DNA of 34,524 bases from Acidobacteriota bacterium (GCA_902812365.1 CADDZC010000042.1:1-34524); one strand, 5' to 3'; counted from the stretch's first letter, positions 7,091 to 15,751 are shown. Program-made: numbers and translations. The notes: generated by a model not told the origin, from the sequence alone.

Positions 7091-8881
7091 GTGGCCGAAT
7101 CCTCGCAACCGGCCGCAGCAGTGTCGACGTCCAGCCCCCCGAGGCGATGGGCGAAGGCGCTGCGAGCCGGTTTGCAGGTTGTCCCGGAGCAGCTCAGCCT
7201 GGGAGAGGGCCAGCTCTTCCTGCTGCTCGCCATCCTCATCGGTTTGCTGGCCGGCCTCTCCGTCGTCTGCTTTCAGGTTGCCATCGAATGGGTGCACTGG
7301 TGGCTGCTCGGCTCGGCGCTCGCACCCTCACCTTGGCGCGCGATTCTGGCCCCGACGCTGGCCGGGCTGGCGGTGGCCGCGCTGGTGATGAAGCTTTTCC
7401 CCCGCGTGCGGGGCAGCGGCGTCAACCAGACGAAAGCGGCGGTTTACATCTATGACGGCTATATTCCGTTCAGCACGGTGGTCGGGAAGTTCCTCACCTG
7501 CGCCCTGGCCATCGGCAGCGGGCAATCCCTGGGTCCCGAAGACCCGTCGCTGCAAATCGGAGCGGGCATCGCATCCGCCCTCGGACGCCGGCTGCGCTTG
7601 TCGCGCGACAAGGTGCGGCTGATCGCACCGGTGGGCGCGGCGGCAGGCCTGGCGGCGGCGTTCAACGCGCCGATCTCCGCCGTGCTGTTCGTCATCGAAG
7701 AGGTGATCGGTCGCTGGAGCGCCGGAGTGCTTGGGGCCATCGTGCTCTCCGCCGTCTCGGCCACCGTCATCGAGCGCGGCTTCCTCGGCTCGGAACCCTT
7801 GTTTCGCATTCCGGTCTATCGGCTGGTTCACGACTGGGAGCTGGGGGCGTATGCGATCCTCGGTGCAGTCGGCGGCCTGGCCTCGCTGATCCTCGTGAAG
7901 CTGCTGAGTTACCTCCGGCCCCGCCTGAAGGCACTGCCGCGCCGCACCCAATATGTGCAGCCGGCCGCCGCCGGTCTACTGATCGGCGTGATGGCTCTGT
8001 GGCTCCCGCAGGTGACGGGGGCGGGCTATCAGGTGATGGACCAGGCGATCAACCGTGAATATGCCTGGCGCATGCTGGCCCTGCTCGCCGCCGCCAAGAT
8101 CCTGGCCACGGGCCTTTCGTTCTCCAGCGGCACGCCGGGCGGTATGTTCGCGCCCACACTTTTCATTGGGGCCATGGTGGGCGGGGCCGTTGGCGGGCTT
8201 GAACGCCATTTTTTTCCGGGGCTGACAGGTTCGGTGGGAGCCTATGCGCTGGTGGGCATGGGAACCCTGTTTGCCGGATTTCTTCGCGCTCCGATGACGT
8301 CGGCCTTTATGGTCCTCGAGCTGAGCGGCAATTACTCGATTATTGTGCCGGTCATGATTTCGAATGCCATTGCCTATTTCATTTCTCGCCGCTACCAAAC
8401 CGTCCCCATCTTCGATCTGCTGGCGAGGCAGGACGGCTTCCATCTGCCGTCGATGGAGGAGCAGCGCGAGGAATCCACGCTGCGGGTTGAAGACGCGATG
8501 CGGCGGGATGCCGGGGTCATTCTCGACGGACGGCAGCCGATTGCCGAGGCTCTTCAGATTATCGCCACGAGGCCCGAAGAGCATTTCCTGGTCAGGCTCG
8601 GATGCCGCGGCTGGAGCGGCGTCAGCAAGGAACTCGTGGCCTGGCAAGCCGGCCAGGGACGCGGAGGAGTGACGCTGGCCGAACTGCCGGAGAACATCCG
8701 CTTGCCATGGCTGCATCCCGATCAACCGCTGGAAGTGGCGCTGCGGCGAATCGACGACCATCCGGCGCTTCCCGTGGTCAGCCGCCTCGATCCCCAGGTC
8801 CTCGAAGGCGTCATTTCCCTCGAGGACATTCTGAACACCTACAGGGCAGCCTACCTTGGCGGTCCCACGGCCGGAAGGTAG
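7091..8881 (+). CDS. ClC-type chloride/proton antiporter with C-terminal CBS domains
   Basis: This 596-residue protein starts with GTG two bases after the preceding stop. It carries the ClC signatures in order: RGSGVNQTK (selectivity loop), GPEDPSLQIGAG containing the gating glutamate, LFVIEE containing the internal proton glutamate, and SSGTPGGMFAP. Presence of both glutamates favours a Cl-/H+ exchanger over a passive channel. The usual G-K/R-E-G-P is G-P-E-D-P here, with Asp replacing the glycine after the gating glutamate. After about ten membrane helices, residues 460-590 form a pair of CBS modules (VEDAMRRDAGVIL ... VLEGVISLEDILNTY) that normally bind adenine nucleotides and regulate gating. 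It is likely in an operon with the zinc-ribbon/TPR protein. Confidence 0.92.
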   Translation: MAESSQPAAAVSTSSPPRRWAKALRAGLQVVPEQLSLGEGQLFLLLAILIGLLAGLSVVCFQVAIEWVHWWLLGSALAPSPWRAILAPTLAGLAVAALVMKLFPRVRGSGVNQTKAAVYIYDGYIPFSTVVGKFLTCALAIGSGQSLGPEDPSLQIGAGIASALGRRLRLSRDKVRLIAPVGAAAGLAAAFNAPISAVLFVIEEVIGRWSAGVLGAIVLSAVSATVIERGFLGSEPLFRIPVYRLVHDWELGAYAILGAVGGLASLILVKLLSYLRPRLKALPRRTQYVQPAAAGLLIGVMALWLPQVTGAGYQVMDQAINREYAWRMLALLAAAKILATGLSFSSGTPGGMFAPTLFIGAMVGGAVGGLERHFFPGLTGSVGAYALVGMGTLFAGFLRAPMTSAFMVLELSGNYSIIVPVMISNAIAYFISRRYQTVPIFDLLARQDGFHLPSMEEQREESTLRVEDAMRRDAGVILDGRQPIAEALQIIATRPEEHFLVRLGCRGWSGVSKELVAWQAGQGRGGVTLAELPENIRLPWLHPDQPLEVALRRIDDHPALPVVSRLDPQVLEGVISLEDILNTYRAAYLGGPTAGR

Positions 8882-8895
8882 CGTTGGCCAACGCT
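8880..8895. repeat. perfect 16-base palindrome at the end of the ClC gene
   Basis: AGCGTTGGCCAACGCT overlaps the last bases of the TAG stop codon and has no central spacer. A loop-free palindrome is a better protein-binding site than an RNA hairpin, and no T tract follows. The role is unknown. Confidence 0.4.
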
Positions 8896-8970
8896 GGGCG
8901 GGGCTTGCCGCGCGGCCGCCCCTCTTCGCCTCCATGCTCATCCCCTCCGCCGCGGTTTCGCGGAATCTCG

Positions 8971-9000
8971 TTTACAATCCGGACCACTCCCGGCTAGAAT
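8971..9000 (+). promoter_or_regulatory. promoter of coaD
   Basis: TTTACA (8971-8976) and TAGAAT (8995-9000) are 18 bases apart, and transcription would begin near 9007. This gives a leader of about 27 bases to the ATG at 9034, or about 6 bases if the in-frame GTG at 9013 is used. No Shine-Dalgarno is visible before either. Confidence 0.5.
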
Positions 9001-9033
9001 AAGCTACTGTGAGTGGGCGCGGCGACGGCATCC

Positions 9034-9531
9034 ATGCCTCGTAATCTTGTCATTTACCCGGGCTCGTTCGACCCCATCACCAATGGCCACCTGGACCTGG
9101 TCGAACGCGGGGCCCGCATTTTCGACGAACTGGTGGTCGCCGTGCTCCTCAATATGGAGAAAGAGCCGCTGTTCACGGTCAACGAGCGCGTCGAGATGCT
9201 CCGTCAGGTCACGCAGACTCTTCCCAATGTGTCGGTGGATACGTTCAGCGGTCTGCTGGTGGACTACGCCAGGCGCCGCCAGGCTCGGGCCATCCTGCGC
9301 GGCATCCGGGCCATCTCCGATTACGAGTACGAACTCCAAATGGCGTTAATGAATCGCAAGCTGGAACCGGAAATTGAAACCGTCTTCATGATGCCGGCGG
9401 AGTCGTATACCTATATCAGTTCGCGCTTGGTAAAGGAGATTTTCCGGCACGGGGGCGTGGTGAAAGGCCTGGTGCCGCCCATCGTCGAAGAGCGGCTGCA
9501 GCGGAAGCTGGCGGCGGTGGGAGGCCAGTAA
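9034..9531 (+). CDS. coaD: phosphopantetheine adenylyltransferase
   Basis: The 165-residue product catalyses the fourth step of coenzyme A synthesis: ATP plus 4'-phosphopantetheine gives dephospho-CoA and pyrophosphate, in the cytoplasm. The N-terminus carries the nucleotidyltransferase signature YPGSFDPITNGHLDLV with the T/HxGH motif. The middle has RGIRAISDYEYELQMALMN, and the end has the SSRLVKEIFRHGG signature. Length is normal for the family. I start at the ATG at 9034 because family members begin just before this motif; an in-frame GTG at 9013 would add seven residues. It is followed by an aspartate aminotransferase gene after an 84-base gap. Confidence 0.95.
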   Translation: MPRNLVIYPGSFDPITNGHLDLVERGARIFDELVVAVLLNMEKEPLFTVNERVEMLRQVTQTLPNVSVDTFSGLLVDYARRRQARAILRGIRAISDYEYELQMALMNRKLEPEIETVFMMPAESYTYISSRLVKEIFRHGGVVKGLVPPIVEERLQRKLAAVGGQ

Positions 9532-9615
9532 GCCACCGCCTCGCGCGGCCCGGCAGCACGCAGAGAACCGAGGCGAACCACTCAAGCTGGATCTTTAACT
9601 CGCGAGGTGCGACGC

Positions 9616-10812
9616 ATGCGATTCTCCGAACGGATGTCCCGCATTTCGGTCTCTCCGACGGCGGCCGTGGTTCAGAAGGCCGACCAGCTCAAGGCCGGCG
9701 GAGCCGATCTGGTCGACTTCGGGGTGGGCGAGCCCGATTTCCCTACACCGGAGAACATCAAGCGGGCGGCCGTCGAAGCGCTGTCGGAAAACTTTACCAA
9801 GTACACGCCGACGGGCGGCATCCGCGAGCTGAAGCGGGCCATCGTGGACCGCCACGCGCAGGATTTCGGTTCGAATTACAGCCCCGAGGAATGCGTGGTC
9901 ACGGTCGGCGGCAAGCACGCCATCTTTGAGGCCATCTCGGCCACGATCGACCACGGCGACGAAGTGATCCTCCCGGTTCCTTACTGGGTGACGTTTCTGG
10001 ACGTCATCAACTACGCAGGGGGGAAGCCGGTGCTGCTGCGGACGCGGGAAGACGAGGACTTTGCCATCCGCGCCGATGCGGTGGAGAGGCTCATCACGCC
10101 GCGGACGAAACTGATCGTCATTAATTCGCCCAGCAACCCCACGGGCGCGGTTGTTCCGCCGGACGAGATGGAAAAGTTGCTGGCGCTCGCCGTGCGGCGC
10201 GGAATCCTGCTGCTGAGCGACGAGTGTTACTGCAAGTTTCTCTACGACGGCCGGCAGCCTTACTCCCTGGGGTCATCGCGGAACCGCGAGAATCTGATCG
10301 TAGTGGGGTCGCTGTCGAAGACCTATTCGATGACCGGCTGGCGGGTGGGGTTCGCGCTGGGCTCAGCCGAGCTGATCGCCAGCCTGCTGAAGCTCCAAAG
10401 CCATTCCACTTCGAACGTCACCTCGATCGCCCAGAAGGCCGCCGTCGAGGCCTTGCGCGGCCCGCAGGACTCGGTGGCGACCATGCTCGGCGAGTACGCC
10501 CGCCGGCGGCGACGCGTGGTGGACGGGCTGCGGTCAATCCCGGGCATCCGTTGCGCGGAACCGCAGGGGGCCTTCTACGTCTACCCGAACGTCACCGCGT
10601 TTCTGGGCACCGAGGGCGCGGCCGGCGCGACGGCTCTTGCGGCGCGATTGTTGGACGAGGCGCACGTGGCGGTGGTGCCCGGTCCGGCCTTTGGCACGGA
10701 AGAGCACGTGCGCATTTCCTACGCTGCCTCGATCGAGCAGATCGACGAGGGCCTGCGGCGGCTCAAGAGGTTTTTTGCCAATCTCGTTCCCGCAGCGTAT
10801 GCTCAAGCTTGA
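9616..10812 (+). CDS. class I aspartate aminotransferase
   Basis: This 398-residue PLP enzyme interconverts aspartate/2-oxoglutarate and oxaloacetate/glutamate or a closely related pair. Visible motifs are GVGEPDFPTP near the N-terminus, YTPTGGIRELKRAI, the NSPSNPTGAV loop, DECYCKFLYDG, and the lysine region SLSKTYSMTGWRVGFA in which Lys forms the PLP aldimine. This matches subgroup I-gamma aspartate aminotransferases, the AspB/AspC type common outside gammaproteobacteria. Some of these enzymes also use prephenate. I chose ATG 9616 over GTG 9607 because an AGGTG (9605-9609) lies about 6 bases upstream. Its last codons overlap the start of manA (10799), implying translational coupling. Confidence 0.92.
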   Translation: MRFSERMSRISVSPTAAVVQKADQLKAGGADLVDFGVGEPDFPTPENIKRAAVEALSENFTKYTPTGGIRELKRAIVDRHAQDFGSNYSPEECVVTVGGKHAIFEAISATIDHGDEVILPVPYWVTFLDVINYAGGKPVLLRTREDEDFAIRADAVERLITPRTKLIVINSPSNPTGAVVPPDEMEKLLALAVRRGILLLSDECYCKFLYDGRQPYSLGSSRNRENLIVVGSLSKTYSMTGWRVGFALGSAELIASLLKLQSHSTSNVTSIAQKAAVEALRGPQDSVATMLGEYARRRRRVVDGLRSIPGIRCAEPQGAFYVYPNVTAFLGTEGAAGATALAARLLDEAHVAVVPGPAFGTEEHVRISYAASIEQIDEGLRRLKRFFANLVPAAYAQA

Positions 10813-11905
10813 TCTGCCCCTGCTTCTCGTCCCGGTGTTCAAACCGAAGCCGTGGGGCCGGGTGGAGCTCGCGCCGCCGTTCGCCGAGCGCCGTCATGAA
10901 GAGGGCGCCGAGAAGCTCCGGCGGCCGCGCCGGGCTGGGCGGCCGCCGGCTAAGGACCGGGAGCGGATCGGCGAGGTCTGGCTGACCGCGGACTCAGCGC
11001 GCTTTCGTACGGGCCCGGTGGCCGGAATGACGCTCGGCGAAGTGTCCGAACACTATGGCGCGGCGTTGCATGGCGCCGGGTGGAAAGGCGCCCGTTTCCC
11101 CATCCTCGCCAAATACCTCTACACCGACGACTGGCTTTCCGTGCAGGTGCATCCCGATGACGAGTACGCGGCCCGGCACGAGCGCGGCAGCCCGGGGAAG
11201 TGCGAGATGTGGTATTTTCTCGAATCCCGGCAGGAAGCCGTCTGCTGGCTGGGAGCGAAGCCGGGCACCAGCAAAAAAGCCTTGCGAGACGCGCTGGCTC
11301 ACAACCGCATTGGTGAGGCGCTCCAGCGTTTCCGCCCAGAAGCTGAGGAGGCCGTGTGGGTGCCCCCGGGAACAATCCATGCCCTCGGCCCGGGCCTCAG
11401 TCTCTTCGAGGTGGAACAGAACTCTGACGTCACCTACCGCCTCGACGACTTTGGCCGCCCGGGACCCGACGGCAAGCCCCGCCGGCTGCATCTCGACGAC
11501 GGCCTCGCGGTGGTCCGCCCCGAGCTCGCCATTCACCGCGACCTGCCGCGCCTGATCGTTCCGGAATCGTACGGCTGGCGCCGTTACGTCCTTGCCTGCC
11601 CTTTCTTCGCTTTGGAGGAGCTTCGGGTCGAGAAGCCGGGCTCGTTCACCGGCTCGCCCGAGCGGGTCGAGGCGTTTTCGGTGGTCTCGGGCCAGGGCCG
11701 GATCGAAACGGCAGCCGGCTGGCTGGGGTATGGGACGGGGGAGACATGGTTGATTCCGCCCGGCCTCGAGCGCTATCGCCTGGTGCCCTCGGAACGCACC
11801 CGGCTGCTAAAATTCTACGTTCCGGACTTGACTCGCGATTTCGAACAGCCGCTGGTGCAGCGGGGAGTGAAGCCGGAACAGATCAGCCGGATCATCTTCC
11901 CTTGA
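10799..11905 (+). CDS. manA: class I mannose-6-phosphate isomerase
   Basis: This 368-residue cupin-type zinc enzyme interconverts fructose-6-P and mannose-6-P, the entry step to GDP-mannose. Zinc ligands are visible in SVQVHPDDEYA, in GKCEMWYF and in VPPGTIHALG. The ATG at 10799 lies inside the 3' end of the aminotransferase gene, with a 14-base overlap. Upstream in-frame starts would add residues encoded in another frame of the aminotransferase and are unlikely. A Lys/Arg-rich insertion near residues 35-50 looks like a surface loop. manC follows 94 bases downstream behind a long stem-loop. Confidence 0.9.
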   Translation: MLKLDLPLLLVPVFKPKPWGRVELAPPFAERRHEEGAEKLRRPRRAGRPPAKDRERIGEVWLTADSARFRTGPVAGMTLGEVSEHYGAALHGAGWKGARFPILAKYLYTDDWLSVQVHPDDEYAARHERGSPGKCEMWYFLESRQEAVCWLGAKPGTSKKALRDALAHNRIGEALQRFRPEAEEAVWVPPGTIHALGPGLSLFEVEQNSDVTYRLDDFGRPGPDGKPRRLHLDDGLAVVRPELAIHRDLPRLIVPESYGWRRYVLACPFFALEELRVEKPGSFTGSPERVEAFSVVSGQGRIETAAGWLGYGTGETWLIPPGLERYRLVPSERTRLLKFYVPDLTRDFEQPLVQRGVKPEQISRIIFP

Positions 11906-11948
11906 GCCGACGGCGGCCAGAAACGATGCCGGTGTCCCGGCGCCCCAT

Positions 11949-11990
11949 CGCCCAGTGTGATCGCGCTCTGCGGCGATGCACCACTGGGCG
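11949..11990 (+). promoter_or_regulatory. long stem-loop in front of manC, candidate cis-acting RNA element
   Basis: CGCCCAGTG-TG-ATCGC (11949-11964) pairs with GCGAT-CA-CACTGGGCG (11973-11990). This gives sixteen base pairs with two single-base bulges (11978 and 11981) and an 8-base loop. The 3' strand ends nine bases before the manC ATG and includes GGGCG, the only purine-rich stretch available as a ribosome site. The hairpin could hide the ribosome site, act as a processing site in the manA-manC mRNA, or serve as a weak terminator. No T tract follows. Confidence 0.5.
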
Positions 11991-11999
11991 GGCTGCTCT

Positions 12000-13088
12000 A
12001 TGACGCTTGAAGAACCACTGTTCGAGCACGTTTACGCTGTCATCCTGGCCGGCGGCAGCGGCACCCGCTTCTGGCCGCTGAGCCGCCGGAGGCACCCGAA
12101 GCAACTTCTGAAGCTTTTCGGCGGGCGCAGCTTGCTCGAGCAGACCGTTGACCGCATCCGCGCTTTCATCCCACCCGAGCGGACGTACGTGTTTACCAAC
12201 GAACTTCTGCGCGACCAGGTGGTTGGCGCGTTGCGTCACATCCCGTCGGAACAGATCGTGGCCGAGCCGGCCTCGCGCAACACGGCCCCGTGCCTGGGAC
12301 TGGCGGCCCACGAGATCCGGCGCCGGGATCCGGAAGGCATCATGGTAGCGCTTCCTTCTGACCATATCATCAGGAAACCCGCCGTATTTCGTGCCGTGCT
12401 GCGGCGCGCGTGCCGCTTCGCCGCCCCCGAGGGCCGTTCAGTGATCCTAGGGTTGAAGCCGACCGAGCCGCACACCGGGTACGGGTACGTTAAGCTTGGG
12501 CCTCGGGTGGATCGGCGGGACAACATCTTCCGCGTCGAGCGATTTATTGAGAAGCCGCCGTTGCCCACCGCCCGGCGCCTGGTAGCTTCCGGGGAGTATC
12601 TGTGGAACGGCGGCATGTTCACCTGGCGCGCGTCCACTCTAATCCGCAACCTTGAGCGCTTCCAGCCCGCGATGGCCGCCGCCATCGAACGGATCGCCCG
12701 GTCGGGCGGCGTCCGCTCGGCTGAGTTTCAGCGGCTCTATCCGGCGCTCGAAAACATTTCCGTCGACTACGCTCTGATGGAGAAGATTCCTGACCTGTAC
12801 GCGGCGGTGGCCGACGTGGGCTGGAGCGACGTCGGAAGTTGGTCGGTGGTCTACGATCTCAGCCGCAAGGACCGCAACGGAAACGCTCGGCCCGCCCACA
12901 GCCTCTGCCAGGATTCGAAAGGCAACATGATCGTGTCGGAAGGAAAATTTGTCGTCACGGTCGGCACCCAAAACCTCGTCATCGTTGAGACGGACGATGC
13001 GCTCCTGGTATGCCAACGCGAGCGCTCGCAGGACGTCGGCCAAGCCGTCCGGGAGTTGGAACGAAAAGGCTTCCAAGGACTGCTCTGA
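12000..13088 (+). CDS. manC: mannose-1-phosphate guanylyltransferase
   Basis: The 362-residue product transfers GMP from GTP to mannose-1-P, yielding GDP-mannose. The N-terminal pyrophosphorylase loop is VILAGGSGTRFWPLSRRRHPKQ (split: the GGSGTRFWP core and the conserved PKQ). Downstream are PSDH, FIEKP, WNGGMFTW and VGWSDVGSW, all family landmarks. It lacks the C-terminal isomerase domain found in bifunctional ManC/AlgA enzymes, consistent with a separate manA upstream. I chose ATG 12000; an in-frame ATG at 11976 lies inside the stem-loop before the gene. The mutase needed to supply mannose-1-P follows 38 bases later, completing the pathway. Confidence 0.93.
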   Translation: MTLEEPLFEHVYAVILAGGSGTRFWPLSRRRHPKQLLKLFGGRSLLEQTVDRIRAFIPPERTYVFTNELLRDQVVGALRHIPSEQIVAEPASRNTAPCLGLAAHEIRRRDPEGIMVALPSDHIIRKPAVFRAVLRRACRFAAPEGRSVILGLKPTEPHTGYGYVKLGPRVDRRDNIFRVERFIEKPPLPTARRLVASGEYLWNGGMFTWRASTLIRNLERFQPAMAAAIERIARSGGVRSAEFQRLYPALENISVDYALMEKIPDLYAAVADVGWSDVGSWSVVYDLSRKDRNGNARPAHSLCQDSKGNMIVSEGKFVVTVGTQNLVIVETDDALLVCQRERSQDVGQAVRELERKGFQGLL

Positions 13089-13126
13089 GGGTTGGTGGGC
13101 CCGGCCGGCGGCGAAAGCGAATAACG

Positions 13127-14548
13127 ATGCCAACCATCCAATTCGGCACTGACGGCTGGCGAGGCGTGATCGGCGATGACTTCACGTTCGCCAACGTTCG
13201 CGCCGTCGCCCAGGCTGTGGCCGAGTACATCCGCCGCGAAGGCGACCCGCAGCGCGGACTGATCGTCGCGTATGACACGCGGTTTCTTTCCCCCGAATCC
13301 GCACGACTCGTCGCCGAAACCGTTGCCGCTGCCGGGATTCCCGTCCGGCTGGCGGATCGCCCCACCCCGACGCCCGCGGTGAGCTACGGGGTCGTCGAGC
13401 GCAGAGCGGCGGGGGCGATCATGGTCACGGCCAGCCACAATCCGAGCCGCTGGAACGGCATTAAGTTCAAGGCCTCTTACGGTGGCTCGGCCGACTCGTC
13501 GGTCATTCGCCGCATCGAATCCTATTTGCCGAGCCGCCGGTCATCCTCCCGCCCGAAGAGCTCGACTGTCACCCGGGGCGCCAGAGTGGAAATCACCGAT
13601 CTGGTGACGCCTTACCTTCAGCGCTTAAAGCAGGTGGTTCGCTTCGACCGCTTACGCGCTTCGGGCCGGCGATTCGTCATTGACCCGATGTATGGCGCAG
13701 GAAGCGGCCTGTTGGCGCGCCTGTTCGACGAGGCGCAGATTCCCTATCGTGAAATCCACAACGACCGCAATCCGCTGTTCCCAGGCCTCAACCCCGAGCC
13801 GATCGAACCCCATATTCAGGATCTTCGCGCGGCGGTGCTCGAAAGCGGCTTTGATGCCGGTTTTGCCACCGATGGCGACGCCGATCGCCTCGGAGCGGTC
13901 GATCAGGACGGGACGTTTATCGATTCCCATCGGATTTTCTCTCTTCTACTGCGGCATCTGGTCGAAGACCTGGGACTGCGCGGCGAGGTCGTGAAGACGT
14001 TTTCCACGACGCAGATGGTCGATGGACTGGCGCGCAAATACGGTCTTCCGCTCTACATCACACCGATCGGCTTTAAATACATCTGTGAACGCATGCGCTC
14101 GGGAGACGTTCTGATCGGCGGCGAAGAGAGCGGCGGCATCGCCATCAAAGGCCACCCTCCGGAGCGCGACGGGATTCTCAATTCGCTGTTGCTGGCGGAA
14201 CTGATGGCGGAAAAGAATCGCTCACTCGGCCAACTCGTGCAGGAACTCAGCGAGGAATTGGGCCCTCACTTTTACGGTCGCATCGACCTGGAACTGGACC
14301 GCGAGGCCATGCGGGCCGTCTTCCAGCGCGTGCGGCACTATCGGTTTCGCCGCATCGGAGGCCTCACAGCCGTTTCGAAGGAGGACCTCGACGGCTGCAA
14401 GATGTTTTTCGATCGTTCCACATGGCTGCTGGTGCGCCCCTCGGGCACCGAAAACTTGCTGCGCTTGTATGCCGAGGCCCCGTCCCGGGAGCAGGTGCAA
14501 ACGCTGCTCGATGCCGCTGTGGCCCTGGCCAAGGAGGAGAAGGCTTGA
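13127..14548 (+). CDS. phosphomannomutase/phosphoglucomutase
   Basis: This 473-residue alpha-D-phosphohexomutase shows FGTDGWRGVIGDDFT at the N-terminus, the phosphoserine loop TASHNPS (catalytic Ser103), the magnesium loop DGDADR (Asp249, 251, 253), the sugar-binding GGEESGG, and the phosphate-binding RPSGTEN near the C-terminus. It interconverts hexose 6- and 1-phosphates. Placed between manC and an M48 protease gene, the likely job is mannose-6-P to mannose-1-P. The sequence type is also common among phosphoglucomutases, so it may serve galU as well. It is translationally coupled to the next gene (TTGA overlap at 14545-14548). Confidence 0.9.
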   Translation: MPTIQFGTDGWRGVIGDDFTFANVRAVAQAVAEYIRREGDPQRGLIVAYDTRFLSPESARLVAETVAAAGIPVRLADRPTPTPAVSYGVVERRAAGAIMVTASHNPSRWNGIKFKASYGGSADSSVIRRIESYLPSRRSSSRPKSSTVTRGARVEITDLVTPYLQRLKQVVRFDRLRASGRRFVIDPMYGAGSGLLARLFDEAQIPYREIHNDRNPLFPGLNPEPIEPHIQDLRAAVLESGFDAGFATDGDADRLGAVDQDGTFIDSHRIFSLLLRHLVEDLGLRGEVVKTFSTTQMVDGLARKYGLPLYITPIGFKYICERMRSGDVLIGGEESGGIAIKGHPPERDGILNSLLLAELMAEKNRSLGQLVQELSEELGPHFYGRIDLELDREAMRAVFQRVRHYRFRRIGGLTAVSKEDLDGCKMFFDRSTWLLVRPSGTENLLRLYAEAPSREQVQTLLDAAVALAKEEKA

Positions 14549-15702
14549 CGACGGCCGCGAGGCTGACCGCTGTTGATGATGCGGCGCGACCCGCCCCCTC
14601 CGAACGCGAGTGCCGTGCCCGGCGCTATCATCGGGCCCGCCGCGTTGCCGCCGTCGTCGGCCACGGCCTCGAGTTGGCCGTCCTGGTCATCCTGCTCGCG
14701 ACAGGCTGGACGATCAGCCTTCGCGCCTGGGCCGAACGAGGCAGTCGAAGTCCGGCGTTATCCCTCCTCATTTACCTTCTGCTCGTAGGACTCATGCTCG
14801 AGGCTGCGTCTCTGCCTTCCGACTTCGCCGCTGGCTTCTGGCTGGAGCGCCGTTACGGCCTGGCCAGCTTGTCGTTCGCAACCTGGGCGAAGGATCGGGC
14901 AAAAGGCCTGGCGGTCGGCGGAGCGCTGGCGGTTCTCGGCCTGGAGTTTCTTTATTGGACGCTGCGGCGCTGGCCGGCACACTGGTGGCTGATCACGGCG
15001 ACGGCGTTCATCGCCTTGATGGTGCTTCTGGCGGCCTTGGCGCCGGTTCTCTTGCTCCCGCTGTTCTATGAGTTCACGCCGCTGGAAAATCCCGCCTTGG
15101 TCGAGCGTCTGACGGCACTGGCACACTCCGCCAACACCCGCATCATGGGTGTGTGGAAGTGGAAGCTGAGCCAGAAAAGCAACAAGGCCAACGCGGCGGT
15201 GGTGGGCCTGGCCGGCACGCGCCGAATGATCGTCGCCGACACCCTGCTCGACCAGTTCACCGCCGACGAAGTCGAAGCCGTGCTGGCCCACGAACTGGGA
15301 CACCACGTCGGGCGGCATCTCCTGCGGGGCTTGGGCCTCCAAGCCGCCGCGATTGTCGCCGCATTCTACCTGCTGAAGGTTGGATTAGACCGGCTCACCG
15401 GTTTCTTTGGCTTCCGCAACCTCGCCGACTTTGCCAATCTGCCGCTCGTGGCCGTCGTGATCACTCTGTTTTCACTCCTCATGGCGCCCCTCATCAACGC
15501 CCACTCGCGATGGCTGGAACGCCAAGCCGATGCCTTTGCCCTGCGTTTGATTCCTCGCAAGGGGGCGTTCATTTCAAGTCTGGAGAAACTGGCGCGACTC
15601 AACCTGGCCGAGCGAAAACCGCACCCATGGATTGAATTTATCTTTTACAGCCACCCCTCGATCGAAAACCGCATCGCCTTAGCGAAACGAGAGCAAGACT
15701 AG
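14545..15702 (+). CDS. M48-family (Ste24-like) membrane zinc endopeptidase
   Basis: This 385-residue integral membrane protein has the M48 catalytic helix HELGHH (His249, Glu250, His253) and the third ligand in ERQADA (Glu325). Several transmembrane helices precede and follow the site. The segment KSNKANAAVVGLAGTRRMIVADTLLDQF is typical of Ste24/CAAX protease 1 relatives. Bacterial members are thought to act in membrane protein quality control. The start is the TTG at 14545: a clean AGGAGG (14532-14537) stands 7 bases upstream, and the codon overlaps the TGA of the mutase, giving tight coupling. Hydrophobicity begins about 30 residues in. Confidence 0.87.
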   Translation: MTTAARLTAVDDAARPAPSERECRARRYHRARRVAAVVGHGLELAVLVILLATGWTISLRAWAERGSRSPALSLLIYLLLVGLMLEAASLPSDFAAGFWLERRYGLASLSFATWAKDRAKGLAVGGALAVLGLEFLYWTLRRWPAHWWLITATAFIALMVLLAALAPVLLLPLFYEFTPLENPALVERLTALAHSANTRIMGVWKWKLSQKSNKANAAVVGLAGTRRMIVADTLLDQFTADEVEAVLAHELGHHVGRHLLRGLGLQAAAIVAAFYLLKVGLDRLTGFFGFRNLADFANLPLVAVVITLFSLLMAPLINAHSRWLERQADAFALRLIPRKGAFISSLEKLARLNLAERKPHPWIEFIFYSHPSIENRIALAKREQD

Positions 15703-15711
15703 CGCGGCCGG

Positions 15712-15728
15712 CCGGCTCCGCCAGCCGG
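15712..15728. terminator. weak hairpin between convergent genes
   Basis: CCGGCT, loop ccgcc, AGCCGG lies between the stops of the M48 gene (15702) and nusB (15752). It could serve both directions, but the stem is short and no T tract follows. Confidence 0.3.
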
Positions 15729-15751
15729 TGCCGCCGGTCTCCGCATGCCTT

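Noticed and set aside
7976-8941. Long minus-strand open frame opposite the ClC gene
   Set aside because: It is a shadow of the ClC coding frame; composition is His/Gln/Arg-rich without any domain.
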